Below, one piece after another: positions 21,284 through 34,500 of a DNA stretch of 64,000 nt. Positions within the stretch are counted from its first letter, which is position 1; every line of letters starts with the position of its first letter. The notes beneath the pieces are model-generated. The model was not told the origin of the DNA, did not search any database, and saw only the letters and a list, made by a program, of their open reading frames with translations. Source of the DNA: Hemerocallis citrina (Eukaryota; Streptophyta; Magnoliopsida; Asparagales; Asphodelaceae); the NCBI GenBank assembly GCA_017893485.1, contig CM030364.1:39287825-39351824 (forward strand). The letters are read 5' to 3'. Both the position numbers and the translations under genes were made by a program.

Positions 21284-23509
21284 TTACCCCTCAAATAAAG
21301 TTGGACAATTTCTTGAATAATGATTCATTTGCACAATGCCGCATCTTCGGCACCGTCTCGGTTTTTTTATGCAGAGTTGCCCTCTTATCGGCCTCAATCT
21401 TTTGGTGCGAGGCCTTCCCTTTGTCGTGCATTGCTGTAACTCACTTACGCGTGTAGGTATGTGTCCACTCCCTTCATCATGCAGTTGTGCACTATCATGC
21501 GGTTGTGAACTACCTCCCGGTTCTACACTGTCATATGGTTGTGAGGCATGTTCTGGTTGTTCACCCAATCCAGGTTGTAGCCGAGAAACCCCGTCAATGA
21601 TCTTCTGCAAATTCTCCAACGTGTATTTGTAACTTTCATTGGAGGAACAACCGAGATCGACAATCTGTTTTGCATGGTAGCTCAACTCATAATATCGAGA
21701 AGCAAAATTCTCGGTATTGGGTTCGGTTGGAACAGATGTATAACTTCTTCTCATCACATCCCGGGTCCATCTTCTTTTAATTTATACATCCGGAAGGGAA
21801 GTGTGATGACTGAAACGAAGAGCGGCTAAAATATGTCTGCCAGGAATGCCAACGAAGTCGAAGAAGTGACATGCACATATAATAATTCCTTTGATTTTGC
21901 ATAATGGAAGAAGGTGAGCCGGTTCTAATTCTCCACAGAGTATCACATGGAAGGTTGAACTGTCCGGTATCTTAAGATCGCCAACGTAACTTACATTGTA
22001 CATGAAGCTTTTTGTAACTTCATCTTGGAATTTGTAAAAAAAAAATTAAAGTGTATGTTTTCGCCATTTGTGCCTCTAAAGCCCATTCGCTCTTCAACTT
22101 CGGTCTCTTCTCACGTTTACGATTATTTTCTTTCAGTTCATCGTGTCTTTGCCTTCCCAAAAAACGGTCGAAGATGACGACAAATTCATGCAAGGAATAT
22201 TTCTTTTCTGTATGATGCTTCAAGCGGAATGCGCTGACTCAACCCGTTAGCTACTCAACATGCCGGTCCAAAAAGAATCTTTAGCGTAGACGGGTGCCCA
22301 ACTTTCACGGATATCAAATAGATCGTTCAACCATTTGTTACTCTCTAATCCGTATTGCGAAATCAACAAATTCCATTTTCCTACAAAGTCATGTACATAT
22401 TCGGAATTGTAGATGATATTCTTCAAAGATTCCCTAAACTTGTCGACAGTGTTCGAAATACGCACCTCCTGGGGTAACTTATTCAGAATGTGCCAAATAC
22501 AAAAACGATGCCGAGTCTGGGGGAAAACTTTCTTAACTGCAGCAGCGATCCCACAGTCTTGATCGGTGACGATACCGGATGGAGCACGATTCATAACCCC
22601 TAACCACTTTTCAAAGAACCATTCAAACGAAAAGGTCGTCTCATTTGGAATGTACCCACCTCCTAAGAAAGTTGATTGCCAATGTTGATTCACTCCAACA
22701 AAGGGAACAAATAACATTCCATAACGGTTCGTATTGTACGTGGCATCAAAGCAAATTACATCGCCAAATTCTTGATAATTCATCCTAAAAATACCATCAA
22801 CCCACATACAATGTGACAACCGCCCTTCGGAATCTACTTGAATGTCATAAAAAATGAAGGATCCGTCTGTTTCTTAGATTCAAAAAAATCAATTAGCATT
22901 GTAGAATCATGTTCTTTCAATGCTTCTTGCGAATCTCTAAGTAAATTTGTAACATCCCTTTCTGTGAATCCTACTTGATCGTGACCACCACTAGCACTTT
23001 CGAAGAAGAGCATTTGTCGACATGTTAGGATATTAGCTTGGTTGAATTGCTCTATTATCCTTTTATCCGTATTTGACACAGAACGGTTCCGGGGCAAAAG
23101 GTGCCTTCTACCGGGTGAGGTGAATTTGTGATTGTGTTCTTCATGAAATGAATACACTACCCACGTATTACTTGCTTCGTTCAATTTTACACGAATACAA
23201 GCCTTGCAACTTGTTCTACAGGTTGTTCCCGTCTATCATCACTATGTTGACTCGGCGACAAACCGGCTTTATTACAAAGATATGAATTATCTACTTCACT
23301 CCTCCCTTTAATTTATTCTCACCCTTACGCATTGCAAAACCTCCACAACGAGCATATGAAGAATAAAAATTTTCGGCCTCAACTAAAGTGGAAAACGTCA
23401 TACCTAACTTTGGTTTTAGATGTTCTTCGACTAACGATATGGAATCAATGATTGGTTTTACCTGCACAAAATTATCGCCGACAGTAGAATTCTCCATATC
23501 GTTGTTCAT
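21284..23509 (-). pseudogene. MULE transposase, FAR1-related, frameshifted
   Basis: Domains read N to C on the minus strand. A FAR1-type DNA-binding region comes first (FSTLVEAENFYSSYARCGGF near 23400; VVYSFHEEHNHKF near 23130). The MULE transposase core follows with FDATYNTNRYGM (first Asp, about 22740), IVTDQDCGIAAAV (second Asp, about 22570) and CIWHILNKLP (C-x2-H, about 22490). A SWIM-type segment lies near 21830-21890, then a zinc knuckle CRRCG..NHYSRNC near 21340. The third acidic region (about 22215-22250) contains a stop and looks deleted. The SWIM motif reads GIPGRHIL where a Cys is usual. At least four frame breaks separate the pieces, so it is inactive as read. It would have moved this MULE and related elements. 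Confidence 0.88.
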
Positions 23510-23639
23510 TTGGGGTAAAAATATATTATTGGTAAATTGATATACACATCATTATTAAAACAGCTTGTTAATAAACGATTGCGATATATATATACATACG
23601 AAATAAAATAAGTGACAAAACATCAAAAACGATGTCATA

Positions 23640-24540
23640 AAAATACGAAACTCTGCTATTGGGTCCGGTTTGCCGCACACAAGGTAACAGAACTTGTACA
23701 GGTGAGTTCCGATCCACGGTTTGCAAGATAAGGCCGTGTCTCGCTCGCTTTCACTCTTGGAAATAAGGGGAATGCGATACACAGACGCATATACCAAACT
23801 GTGGGTTATAACTCGAAACTGCAAGTTGGTATGACTTGTGAGTGGCGAGACCGACCTACTCGCAAAATTACGAATTTTTTCAAGTGGGTTCTCTATTGAA
23901 AACTCCCTCAAAACATAACAAAATTCATGAGAAAACAATTGACGGCAAAAAAAATAATTAACTTTGTGATTGGGTCGGGCTCCCCGCACAGAAGACAACA
24001 CAACTTGTACAAGCGAGTTCCGACCAACGGTTTGCAAGATACGGCCGTGTATCGCATTCATTCATAAAAAATGCCAACAATGCGATACATTGACGTAGGC
24101 CCCAAACCGGAGGTCCGAACTCTCAACAACAAGTACCGTTTGGTAGCGAGCGGTAAGCCCAATATGCTCTTCAAATATTTTTTTTTTTGGATGTCATTTC
24201 GTACTGAAAAGTACCCTCGACATAAATCAAAAACTTCAATTGAGATTGTTGTTTGATATACGGTACAAACCCGCACAAACGAGATCAAAAAATTTCGAAA
24301 CTTTGGGAGTAGGACGGACGCAAAACACATGAGCCAACAAAATTTGTAGAGGTGAGTTTCGACTCACGGTTTGTAAAATACGCCGATGTATCGCTTTCAC
24401 TCACGGGAATTACTCGAAAGCGATACACGGCTGTACACTTCAAACCGTGAATCCAAACACACTTCTATAAATTGCGTTGGCTTGTGCGTGGCGAGCCCGA
24501 CGTACTTGTAAAGTTGCATAATTATTTTCTCTTTTGTGTG
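23640..24540. repeat. MULE subterminal repeats, right side
   Basis: Three degenerate units (about 23640, 23940 and 24290) have the same inverted CGAGTTCCGACC..CGGTTTGCAAGATACGGCCGTGTATCGC layout as the 341-bp units on the left. Confidence 0.75.
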
Positions 24541-24599
24541 CTATTACTAACATCTAACAACAACCAACAACAACTAATACTACATCTACATCCCCAATA

Positions 24600-25733
<1,134 letters not shown>

Positions 25734-26259
25734 TCGTGGGCACGTGCCTACGACACGTCTTTGGAACGATACAGTATATGAAAGCCTTGTAAAAAGTAAA
25801 ACAACAATTATGTAGCTCAAGTTTGAATAGCAAAACAATAATTAGTTGTAAATAAAAGTCCATGTTTCCATTAGTATATGTTGAAAAATAATTCTAAATG
25901 GTGGTGTAAAATCCAACTTCTTAGAACTTAGAGTGTGAAAAATGATGAAATTTAACTGTTGATGAGATATTTGCTATTTTGAATGTAACATGAGCATTAA
26001 AAAGAATGCATAAAAAATCTGAAAATTTACAAACTTGAAATCTAAAAATATAAATTTCTGAGTAAATAGAGAGAGAATGAGAGAGAGAGAGAGAGAGAGA
26101 GAAATAAATAAAGGAGTTGTTTTGGCGATTTGAATTTGAGTTTTGGGGGGAAACTTTTGGGTGGGAAAATATGTTTTGTGAGGTTAGATCTGGACCGTTG
26201 ATTTCAACCATATTGAATGAGAGCCACTTGATAGCTTTCTTTGTATTTTATTATATAGA
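25734..26259 (-). mobile_element. Helitron-like element, 526 bp
   Basis: Minus-strand 5' end TCTATATAATAAAATAC at 26259. The 3' end has a GCACGTGCC/GACACGT-type hairpin about 10 bp before a terminal CTAG at 25734. There is no coding capacity. It joins the neighbouring units directly. Confidence 0.65.
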
Positions 26260-27884
26260 CTAGGTTTGCCCGTTGACACGTGCCTACGACACGTCTTCGG
26301 AACGGTGCACTTGGTTTGATTATATAAAATAGTTTTGGAGGTCCAGAAAATTAATTGAAGTTGTAAACATATTATATGAGAAAACAGTATATATACCTTT
26401 AAGCTCAACCATCGCCTTCTTGATCATTAGCTTGAACTTACCTGGAATGCATATAGTTTGTTAGAAACACTGCATAAAGTTTTTTTTAACTTCAGCATCA
26501 ATTTTAGATGCTTGTAATAGTTATGCAAGGACATTATCATATAGGTTTTATAGAGCTCACTCTAATTTCATAACCATTATGAGCATGTCTAAATACAACG
26601 GTAACGCAAGTCCATGTGTGAAGATATCTACAATACCAATAATCTAAATATTTGTTTGTCTCAGACTCACTTTGCAATTGAAATACCTCTTATTATTATT
26701 TCAACCAAAATGAAATACATGAAGTTCTCAAAACTCTAATCCAAGCTAATCATTTCTTTTATCTTCACTTTGTCTCCCCCATTGCACCTTTATAAAAAAA
26801 AATCAAAATGGATAAATAACAAATTTACTTTAGCTTTCTTTCTTGAGTGGAGAGTTTGCACCCTTCACTGGTAAACTTCAGTCATCCCAATCCTATATAT
26901 CCAAACATACACTAAAAGTTCTTATATGTTATGTTATCCACGATAATATTTTCTCTTGTAGTAAAGAAATTAATGTTGCATATTTGCCAAATAATCCATC
27001 TCTCACTTGCGTACACTTTAAATCAAAACCAATAAAAAACTCATCAAATAAATCACCAAATTAAAATTTATAAAACTCAAAAATAAAACAATCATACTTC
27101 TCTCAACTTAAATCTCATGCACACATAAAATTCGAGTCAACAAAAAACTGAGTAATCCCCTGCACAAAAAAAATTAAAAATTAGAATGATAATTCGTTTA
27201 ATGAGATGAAATTAGAGTCATCGCATCGCATATAGAGGCTCTCGATTCTGTGGAGGGGAGTCGCCGATACGGAGTTGCTGATACGAAGTCGCTTGATATT
27301 CACGCTCACTTTGATGGAGGGGATTCACCGATACAGAATCAACAGCGGATCAGATATCGATGACTACCTCTTGATTGGGGTTCGACATTGGATTTGGATT
27401 TGCTTTTAGATTTTCAAAATTTCAAATTTAAAATTTTCAAATTTTCAAATTTTGAACTTTAAAAAAAAAATTTAAATTTTAAAAATTTTAAATTTTAAAA
27501 ATTTTAAATTTTAAAAATTTTAAATTTTAAAAATTTAAAAATTTAAAAAATTTTTTTTTTTTCAAAATTTAAAATTTTTAAATATTTAAAATATATATAT
27601 TTTAAATTTTTTTAATTAAATTTTTTTAATAATTTTTATAAGTTTTTGATTTTTTTAAAAAGTTTTTAAAGTTTTCAAAATTTTAAAATTTTTATTTTAT
27701 TATTATTTTTTTTTTGAGAGAGAGAGAGAAATAATTAAATAAATAAAGGAGTTGTTTTGGGTGGGGGATTTAAATTTGAGTTTTGGGGGGAAAATGTGTT
27801 GTGTGATGTTAGATCTGGGCCTTTGATTTTGGGGGGATTGAAGGAGAGCCACTTGATAGTTTTCTTTGTGTTTTATTATATAGA
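26260..27884 (-). mobile_element. Helitron-like element, 1625 bp, different interior
   Basis: It shares about 170 bp of 5' end (27884 inward) and the hairpin-CTAG 3' end (26260 inward) with its neighbours. The middle is unrelated to them and includes AT-rich low-complexity sequence. No convincing exon was seen inside. Confidence 0.6.
27400..27715. repeat. AT-rich low-complexity tract
   Basis: Nearly pure A/T made of TTTAAAATTT-like words, rich in short palindromes. Confidence 0.85.
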
Positions 27885-28467
27885 CTAGATTTGCCCGTGG
27901 GCACGTGCCTACGGCACGTCTTTGGAACGATACAACACACGAAAAACTCTATAAACAGTAAAACAACAATTATATAGTTCAAGTTTGAATAGTATGATAA
28001 TAATTAGTTGTAAATAAAAGTCCATGTTTCTATTAGTATATGTCGAAAAATAATTATAAATGAGGGTGTAAAATCTAACTTCTTAGAACTTTAAGTGTGG
28101 AAAATGATAAAATTTAACTGTTGAAGAGATATTTGCTATTTTCAATATAACATGTGCAATAAAAAAAGCATAAAAATTCTGAAAATTTTACAAACCTGAA
28201 ATCTTAATATCTAAATTTTTAAGTAAATAAAGAAAGAATGGAAGAGAGAGGAAGAGAGAGAAAGAGAGAAATATGAAAAAGTGAAGAGAGAGGAGAGAAA
28301 TAGTAATAAAGTAATAAGTTTTTTAGTTTTGGGGGGTAAAATTTAATTTTGGAATTTTAAATTTTGGGCGGAAAAATATGTTTTGTGAGAATTAATCTAG
28401 ACCATTGATTTTAGGAGAGATTGAATGAGAGCCACTTCATAGCTTTCTTTGTAATTTATTATATAGG
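27885..28467 (-). mobile_element. Helitron-like element, 583 bp, abutting the TRF-like gene
   Basis: The 3' end has the clearest hairpin, ACGTGCC-TAC-GGCACGT, near 27904-27920, followed (minus strand) by CTAG at 27885. The 5' end CCTATATAATAAATTAC lies at about 28467, with the first base changed from T. It ends 112 bp before the start codon of the TRF-like gene. Confidence 0.65.
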
Positions 28468-28482
28468 TTACTCTTTCCCCTG

Positions 28483-28512
28483 AATAAATAAATAAATAAA
28501 TAAATAAAATAA
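28483..28512. repeat. (AAAT)n microsatellite
   Basis: About seven AAAT units in the leader region of the TRF-like gene. Confidence 0.9.
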
Positions 28513-28579
28513 AAATCCCCAAATTGAGTGACGTTTCTCACTTGCAAGTTCCAACCTCCAAAATCTCACAGTGACAGCC

Positions 28580-31500
28580 ATGTCTTCATTTTCAACCTCG
28601 TACGAAACCCTAGAATTCCTCCTCCGCCAATCCACCCCCTCCTCCATCCTCTTCCCCATCCTCTCCTCCCTCCCCCTCCCCCTCTCCCTCCCTCTCCCTC
28701 TCTCCCTCCAAACCCTAATCCTCGTCCGCCAAATCGCCTCCTCCCCCTTCTCCCACTCAGCCCTCCTCTCCCTTGAACTCCTCCACCAACTCCACCTCCC
28801 CAACCCCCACCCCCTCCTCCCCTCCGCCTACTGCGCCGCCGTCGTTGGCTCCACTATTTCCTTCCTCGATTCCGGCGATCTCCCGGGTTTTTTGAATTAC
28901 TTAGAAAACACGTGGGATCGGAGAATTACGGATGCGATGGAGAGTGAGGAGGGGAGGGGGTTGGTGTCGGTGGATCTGTTGGAGTGGAAGGGGAGGATGG
29001 GGAGGGCAAGGAAGATGAGGGAGGGGAGGGATGAGGTGGTGGAGAGGTGGGATAGAGAGGAGGGGGTGAGGGTTGTGACACAGTTTTTGAAGGCGGTGGT
29101 GGAGGCTTTGGGACCGAGTTTGTGGGAGAGGTTGGCGGGGGAGAGGTTGGCGAGGGAGAGGGAAGGGGAGAAGAAGGGGGAGGGGATTGGTGGTGATTTT
29201 CCGACGTCGCAAGGGGGATTAGGTACATTGTTAAAATGATTTATCTTTACGTTTAAGATTGTACTTGGAAACATTGCTAGGTTAACCAAAGTGTATTTTT
29301 AAGTGGAGGTTCAAGTTTGTTAACTTTAGTTATCTCACCTATACACCGAAAATGTTAACTTTATTCCATTTATTTTTGGTATTTGGAAACCAACTAAAGT
29401 TAAGTAGTTAATTCAGCTCCATTACTCTGGGAAGAAAGAGAGCAAAGTTTAGATAAATTAGGTTTGACTGAGTTGAGATAAGTACAATTATCTCAGCTTT
29501 TGGGCTTAGAAAAGTTGAGATAGTTATAGTTATCTCAACTCTAGAAAAGCTCCCAAACAATCCAAAGAAAGGGAAACAAAAATTTGGGAGGTAACTCTAC
29601 AAACTCCAGTTATCCTAACTTAACTTCATTCCCAAACACAGACTAAGTATTTGTTCTTGCTATTCTTCTATCTACCGATAATGTAGGCAAACTTTCTGTT
29701 ATCACTTAACCTCTAAGAAGCATGGACATAGACATGATGCCACACGATACATAGACATGGGAAATATGGAAAAATTACACTAAAATAACTAGTTCCTTGT
29801 CGGATTTGTGTGTCTGAAACGGGTGTGCTACACGACACCACACGACTACAACACAACATGACTACCTGACTATCTAATAGAAGTGTTTGTACTTCAAAGC
29901 TTAACTTCCTTCTATTTCTAGACAAGTAAACCCGTTTCGTCTTGTGGTACATCTGTCCCTCTATTGCCTCGAACCATCTCGTGACATGACCTGATGGGTT
30001 TGAACAATTTTTTGGGACTAATTTAATTTTGTATGGAAGGTATTATGCCTAACATTGAGCAATAAATGTTGAAGGCCAGCTGTAAGATGGATGAGGATTA
30101 AAGAAATAGTCATTTTTCCCCCTTCTAGTGGTGAAACAATATTTTTCCCCTCGAAGTTTTGGCTCTTACCCGCTTCATAAGATTATTCATAAAAAATTGT
30201 TAAACCCTTCAGGTGTTGGTGTGAGGTGATAAGAGAAATAGATGTGTCAAAAAAGAAGTACATGAAAAGGGGATAGAGAAGGGGGCAAGTGTTATTGGTT
30301 CACTTTCAACGGGAAGGAGGTTATTTGATTTTAATTTAACGAGAATTTTCCAAGTCAAAACTCACTCCATTTTGGACTTGTACTTTTATCTGATTTAACA
30401 TCTGTTCATTACTGATGTTTACTCTATATTGAAACTTTAGATCAAGGGAAATTGGTTACAGATGCGATGGAAGTTGATGGTGGAAGGTCAACAGCAGGTA
30501 CTACGTACTCTCTTCTCTAGTTTTATCTTTCTTCTTATAATTAGTTTTTTCTTGGTTGCTTGCTATCACCGTGATACCTGCAAGTGTTCTGGATAAAAAA
30601 AAAAACCCCACATTTATCCATAAATCATGTTTAGTTTGATGAAATTTTTGAACTCTTTCCTGCGCAATGAAAGAATGCCTGTAAATCTGTGGGGAATGGG
30701 GGTGGTGGTGGTGCAGTGAATGAGGAGAAGGAGATTTGATGAGGTTGTTGTTGGTTGTGGGTTAAAGTGATGGTTATAATATTCGATCTAGTGAGTACAG
30801 GGATAAACATCTATAAAAATAGTAGGTGGGTGTAGCCCCTCTCCTCAGCTTGCATGATTGGAACAATTATTAGAATTCTATTCCATTTATTTGGGGCCCT
30901 TTTTGGTGTCATAGGCAGCAGCTCCTCATCTCACCATCATGGCTGGAATAATTTTCAGATTTTTATTTCATTGTTTTATATCCCTTTTGGTTTCAGAAGT
31001 GGGAACATGTTTATTTTGTTGATTAAATGAATCTCATCGGCCCTTTTCACTTAGTACTAAAAAACTACTTAACAAATGTAGATATTAAAGGAGCTGTATT
31101 TTACATTGGCCTAAATATCAATACAATAATCAAATTGTTACGGAATATTGTCTACCATCTTTAGTCTATGCCTTTGTTTCTTCAGGATAACTCTTAAAGG
31201 TGTTGCAACTCTTGCTCAAGATAAATGTTTCCAAGTGTTAGCCTTATCAATTATCAAAATTAATGCATCTGCGTTTGACCTAAGTTAGTTTCTTTTTCCA
31301 TCTTTAGTTATGCTGTTTCATCAATGGGTATGTTTCTTTTTACTCTTTCTTCTTTTATAAATATTGTAGCTACATGTATCATGTATGCTGAATTTCATAT
31401 ATAATTCAAAGTGTGTGATTTTAATGTAAGGATTAATGGCAATCATCCGAGTTCTATGACTCTTCGGAGAAAGTTCAATATTGAGAATCAAAATATTGGC

Positions 31501-34500
31501 ACATACGTGGGCGGGAAGGGGAATGCATTGTACTGCATTTTTTTATTTATCACTAACAGTTATAAAAAATTGAACTCTTTTGAGATAGCAATTCATCCTT
31601 CTTCTCGCCTTTATTACTTAATTTTGAATTTTCCTCGATGTTTCTTTTTCTTTCCTTATTCATCAAGAGATGTTCAGTAAAATTCATGTATAACTGCATA
31701 ATTTGTTCAAATAGAAGTCTACACATATATTTCTGTTACAAGTTAATATAAATGTTTAGATCTGAACCGTGGAAGTTTATTCAATTTTTTTGATAGACAT
31801 GTAAATTATTCAACTGCAATGTTTGAATGGTTGATCGTTTATCTTTGCAATGTTTGAACTGCATCATATTCAATTCCTTCTCTTCTGCCTACACTAGAAA
31901 TCATTGATGGGGTTGTGATGGCAAATGAGTTCAGGGAGAAAGCCAGTGGGTGCAGTGGAGGCCAGTGGAGGTGATGAGGCGGCATCGGGTGGCGGTTCTC
32001 CAGCAGAGCAAGGTGAATTCGGCATGGAAGCTGATGGTGAAGCAGGTAGCATTAGATAGTTCATTTTTTCCTCTCTTAGGCCCATTTAGAATGGAGTGAA
32101 GTTGTGATAATTGGACTTATATGGAATTATCGTAGGTAGCTATAGTTACCATTAAGGGAACACTTCCATTTTGGTTCCTAGCTTACATGTGCCTTAGAGT
32201 TGGATTAAATTTCCTATTGCAAATTTATCATCTTTCTCGTTCTTCTAGACTATTTTCCGTAGTCTTGGTGAATTTGGAGGATGCCAAGTGGTCTAGAACT
32301 AAGGTAAACCCTCCCATATCATAGTTTTGAACTTTTGGCATCAACTAATTGGAGTTGGGTTGATGTCATGTCAACAACTGGTCTAGGAGCCTTGGCTCCT
32401 TAGCCGACCCCATTTTAATGAGATTAGGCTTAAATGATGATGGTGATGATGATGAGCTATATTTATCATAACTTTGGATACTGCTTGGGGGCTTTTTGGA
32501 GTTGAAATTACTCTAGTTATCTTAACCCAAAAATTGAGATAACTGGAGTTATCTCCAACTCCAGTCCAAATCTTGACTCTACCAATACCTGGATAAAAAG
32601 ATCACTAAAGTTATTAATTATTTTTTTTAAGGGAAGAAGGCCTTGACCTTGTTACTAAAGTTATTTATTAGTAATGTTAGAGGTGTTCTAATTGAAGTTA
32701 GCATACATCTACGTATAGTCGAAACTTCATTTCCAAACAGGGCACTATTCTTCTGAATTTTTGTTGGCTAGTTAGTTTGCTAACTCTTGTAAAAAGCTAA
32801 ATGAAAATTTTCACTAAGCCCCCACTGCCATCAACCCCCTTTTCATACGTTCATTTTTATGTATCATATTCTTCTCTTCATCTTAGATCATCACGTGGTA
32901 TAACCTGATCTAGATTGGATTAGTAAGTTTTAGTGACTAATTTTCAGTTATGAGGGAGACTATTAAACCATGTGGAGTGAAAAAAGCATCATAAATTCAT
33001 AACTGCTTACATTATTCAAAGTTAGTCCCTCTAATTCTTGAAGCCTACATATATATTGTGGTTACAAGTTAATAAAGATGTTTAGATCTGAACCCGGGAA
33101 ACTCATCAATTTTTTAGATAAATCAATCGCATTGTTAGAATTGGTTGACTATTTACCTTTGCAATGTTTGAACTGCTCTCTATTCAATTTCTGTCTTTGG
33201 CCTACACCAGAAATTGATGAAGGGGCTGTGATGGGAAACGAGTTAAGGGAGAAATTAGGTGGATGCAGAGGAAGCGATGAGGAGGGTGGTGGTTTTCCAG
33301 CCGAACAAGTTGAATTGGGCATGGATTTGAGAGGAGCTGATGGTGAAGCAGGTAGGATTAGATAGCCTGTCGATTTAAGTTATGATATACATCGCTATAG
33401 TTATGAAAAATTTGGATACTGTTTGAGGCCCTTGGAGAGATTATTCTAGTTATCTTAGCCCCAAAATTGAGATAACTCCAGCTATCTCAAACTCCAATCC
33501 AATTCTTGACTATGTAAGCTCTTCAGATTTGTCTCTTATTTCCAAAAACCTGGATAAAAAGATACTAAGGTTATTTCGTAATAATGTTTGGTATTCTAAT
33601 TGAAGTTAGCATACATCTAGCTCTACTTAGAAATAAATATAGTTATCACAACTTCATTTCCACCAGGGCATTATTCTTCTGAAGTTTAGTTGTTAAGTTA
33701 GTTTGTTATCTCTACCATACATGCAAATAATGTAAAAATATAATGGAAACTCTTTAACTTTTCACTAACCCCCTGGCCTGCTGCCCATTTCATCTTCCAA
33801 CGTCCATTTTTGTATCATATTCATCCCTCCATTATCTCAGTTCATCATGTGGTATAACTTGATGTAGATGGTATTAATAAATTTTAGTTATTTAATGACT
33901 AAAATTTGCCTTATCAAAGAGGCTATTAGGCCAAACCTGGAGTGAAAAAGCACCATACGTCCCACAATAAGATGGAAGAGAAAGGAGTAAGGCTAGCTAG
34001 CGTTTGAAAGAAAAGTTCTCCTTTTCTCCATTTCATAGGGGGCTTACAATGTTTCTCTCAAGGTTTGGCATAATTTTTTCTTCACAACAGAAAATTAGTC
34101 ACAATAATTTGTTAAACCATCAGGTGATGGCCTGAGGTGGAGAGATGGGTGTGGTTAAGAGGACACTAGGGGGTTTACTGGTACAAAGTGAAATACGATG
34201 ATGTTCAGTCCAAATCTGGGAGGTGTAGTGAAATTTTCCTAATGACAACTCACACCATTTTGACTGTATACTTACATCTCTTTAATATCTATCCGTTATC
34301 ATTGTTTATTTTATTGAAATTTCAGAGCAAGAGGAATTGGCTGTCAATTTGCGGGGAGTTGATGGTGCAACATCAGCAACAGGTATATAGTTTTCTCCAG
34401 TTCCCTTTCTACTTATAGATGTTTGTTCTTGGTCGTTCGCTATCTTTGAGGTGCATGCAGTTATTGGATTTATTTGGCTTTATATTTTGATCCCTCTGGA

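Noticed and set aside
28897..29289. Proline-rich minus-strand frames opposite TRF-like exon 1
   Set aside because: Shadows of the purine-rich coding strand; the + strand has the ATG, splice sites and conserved downstream exons.
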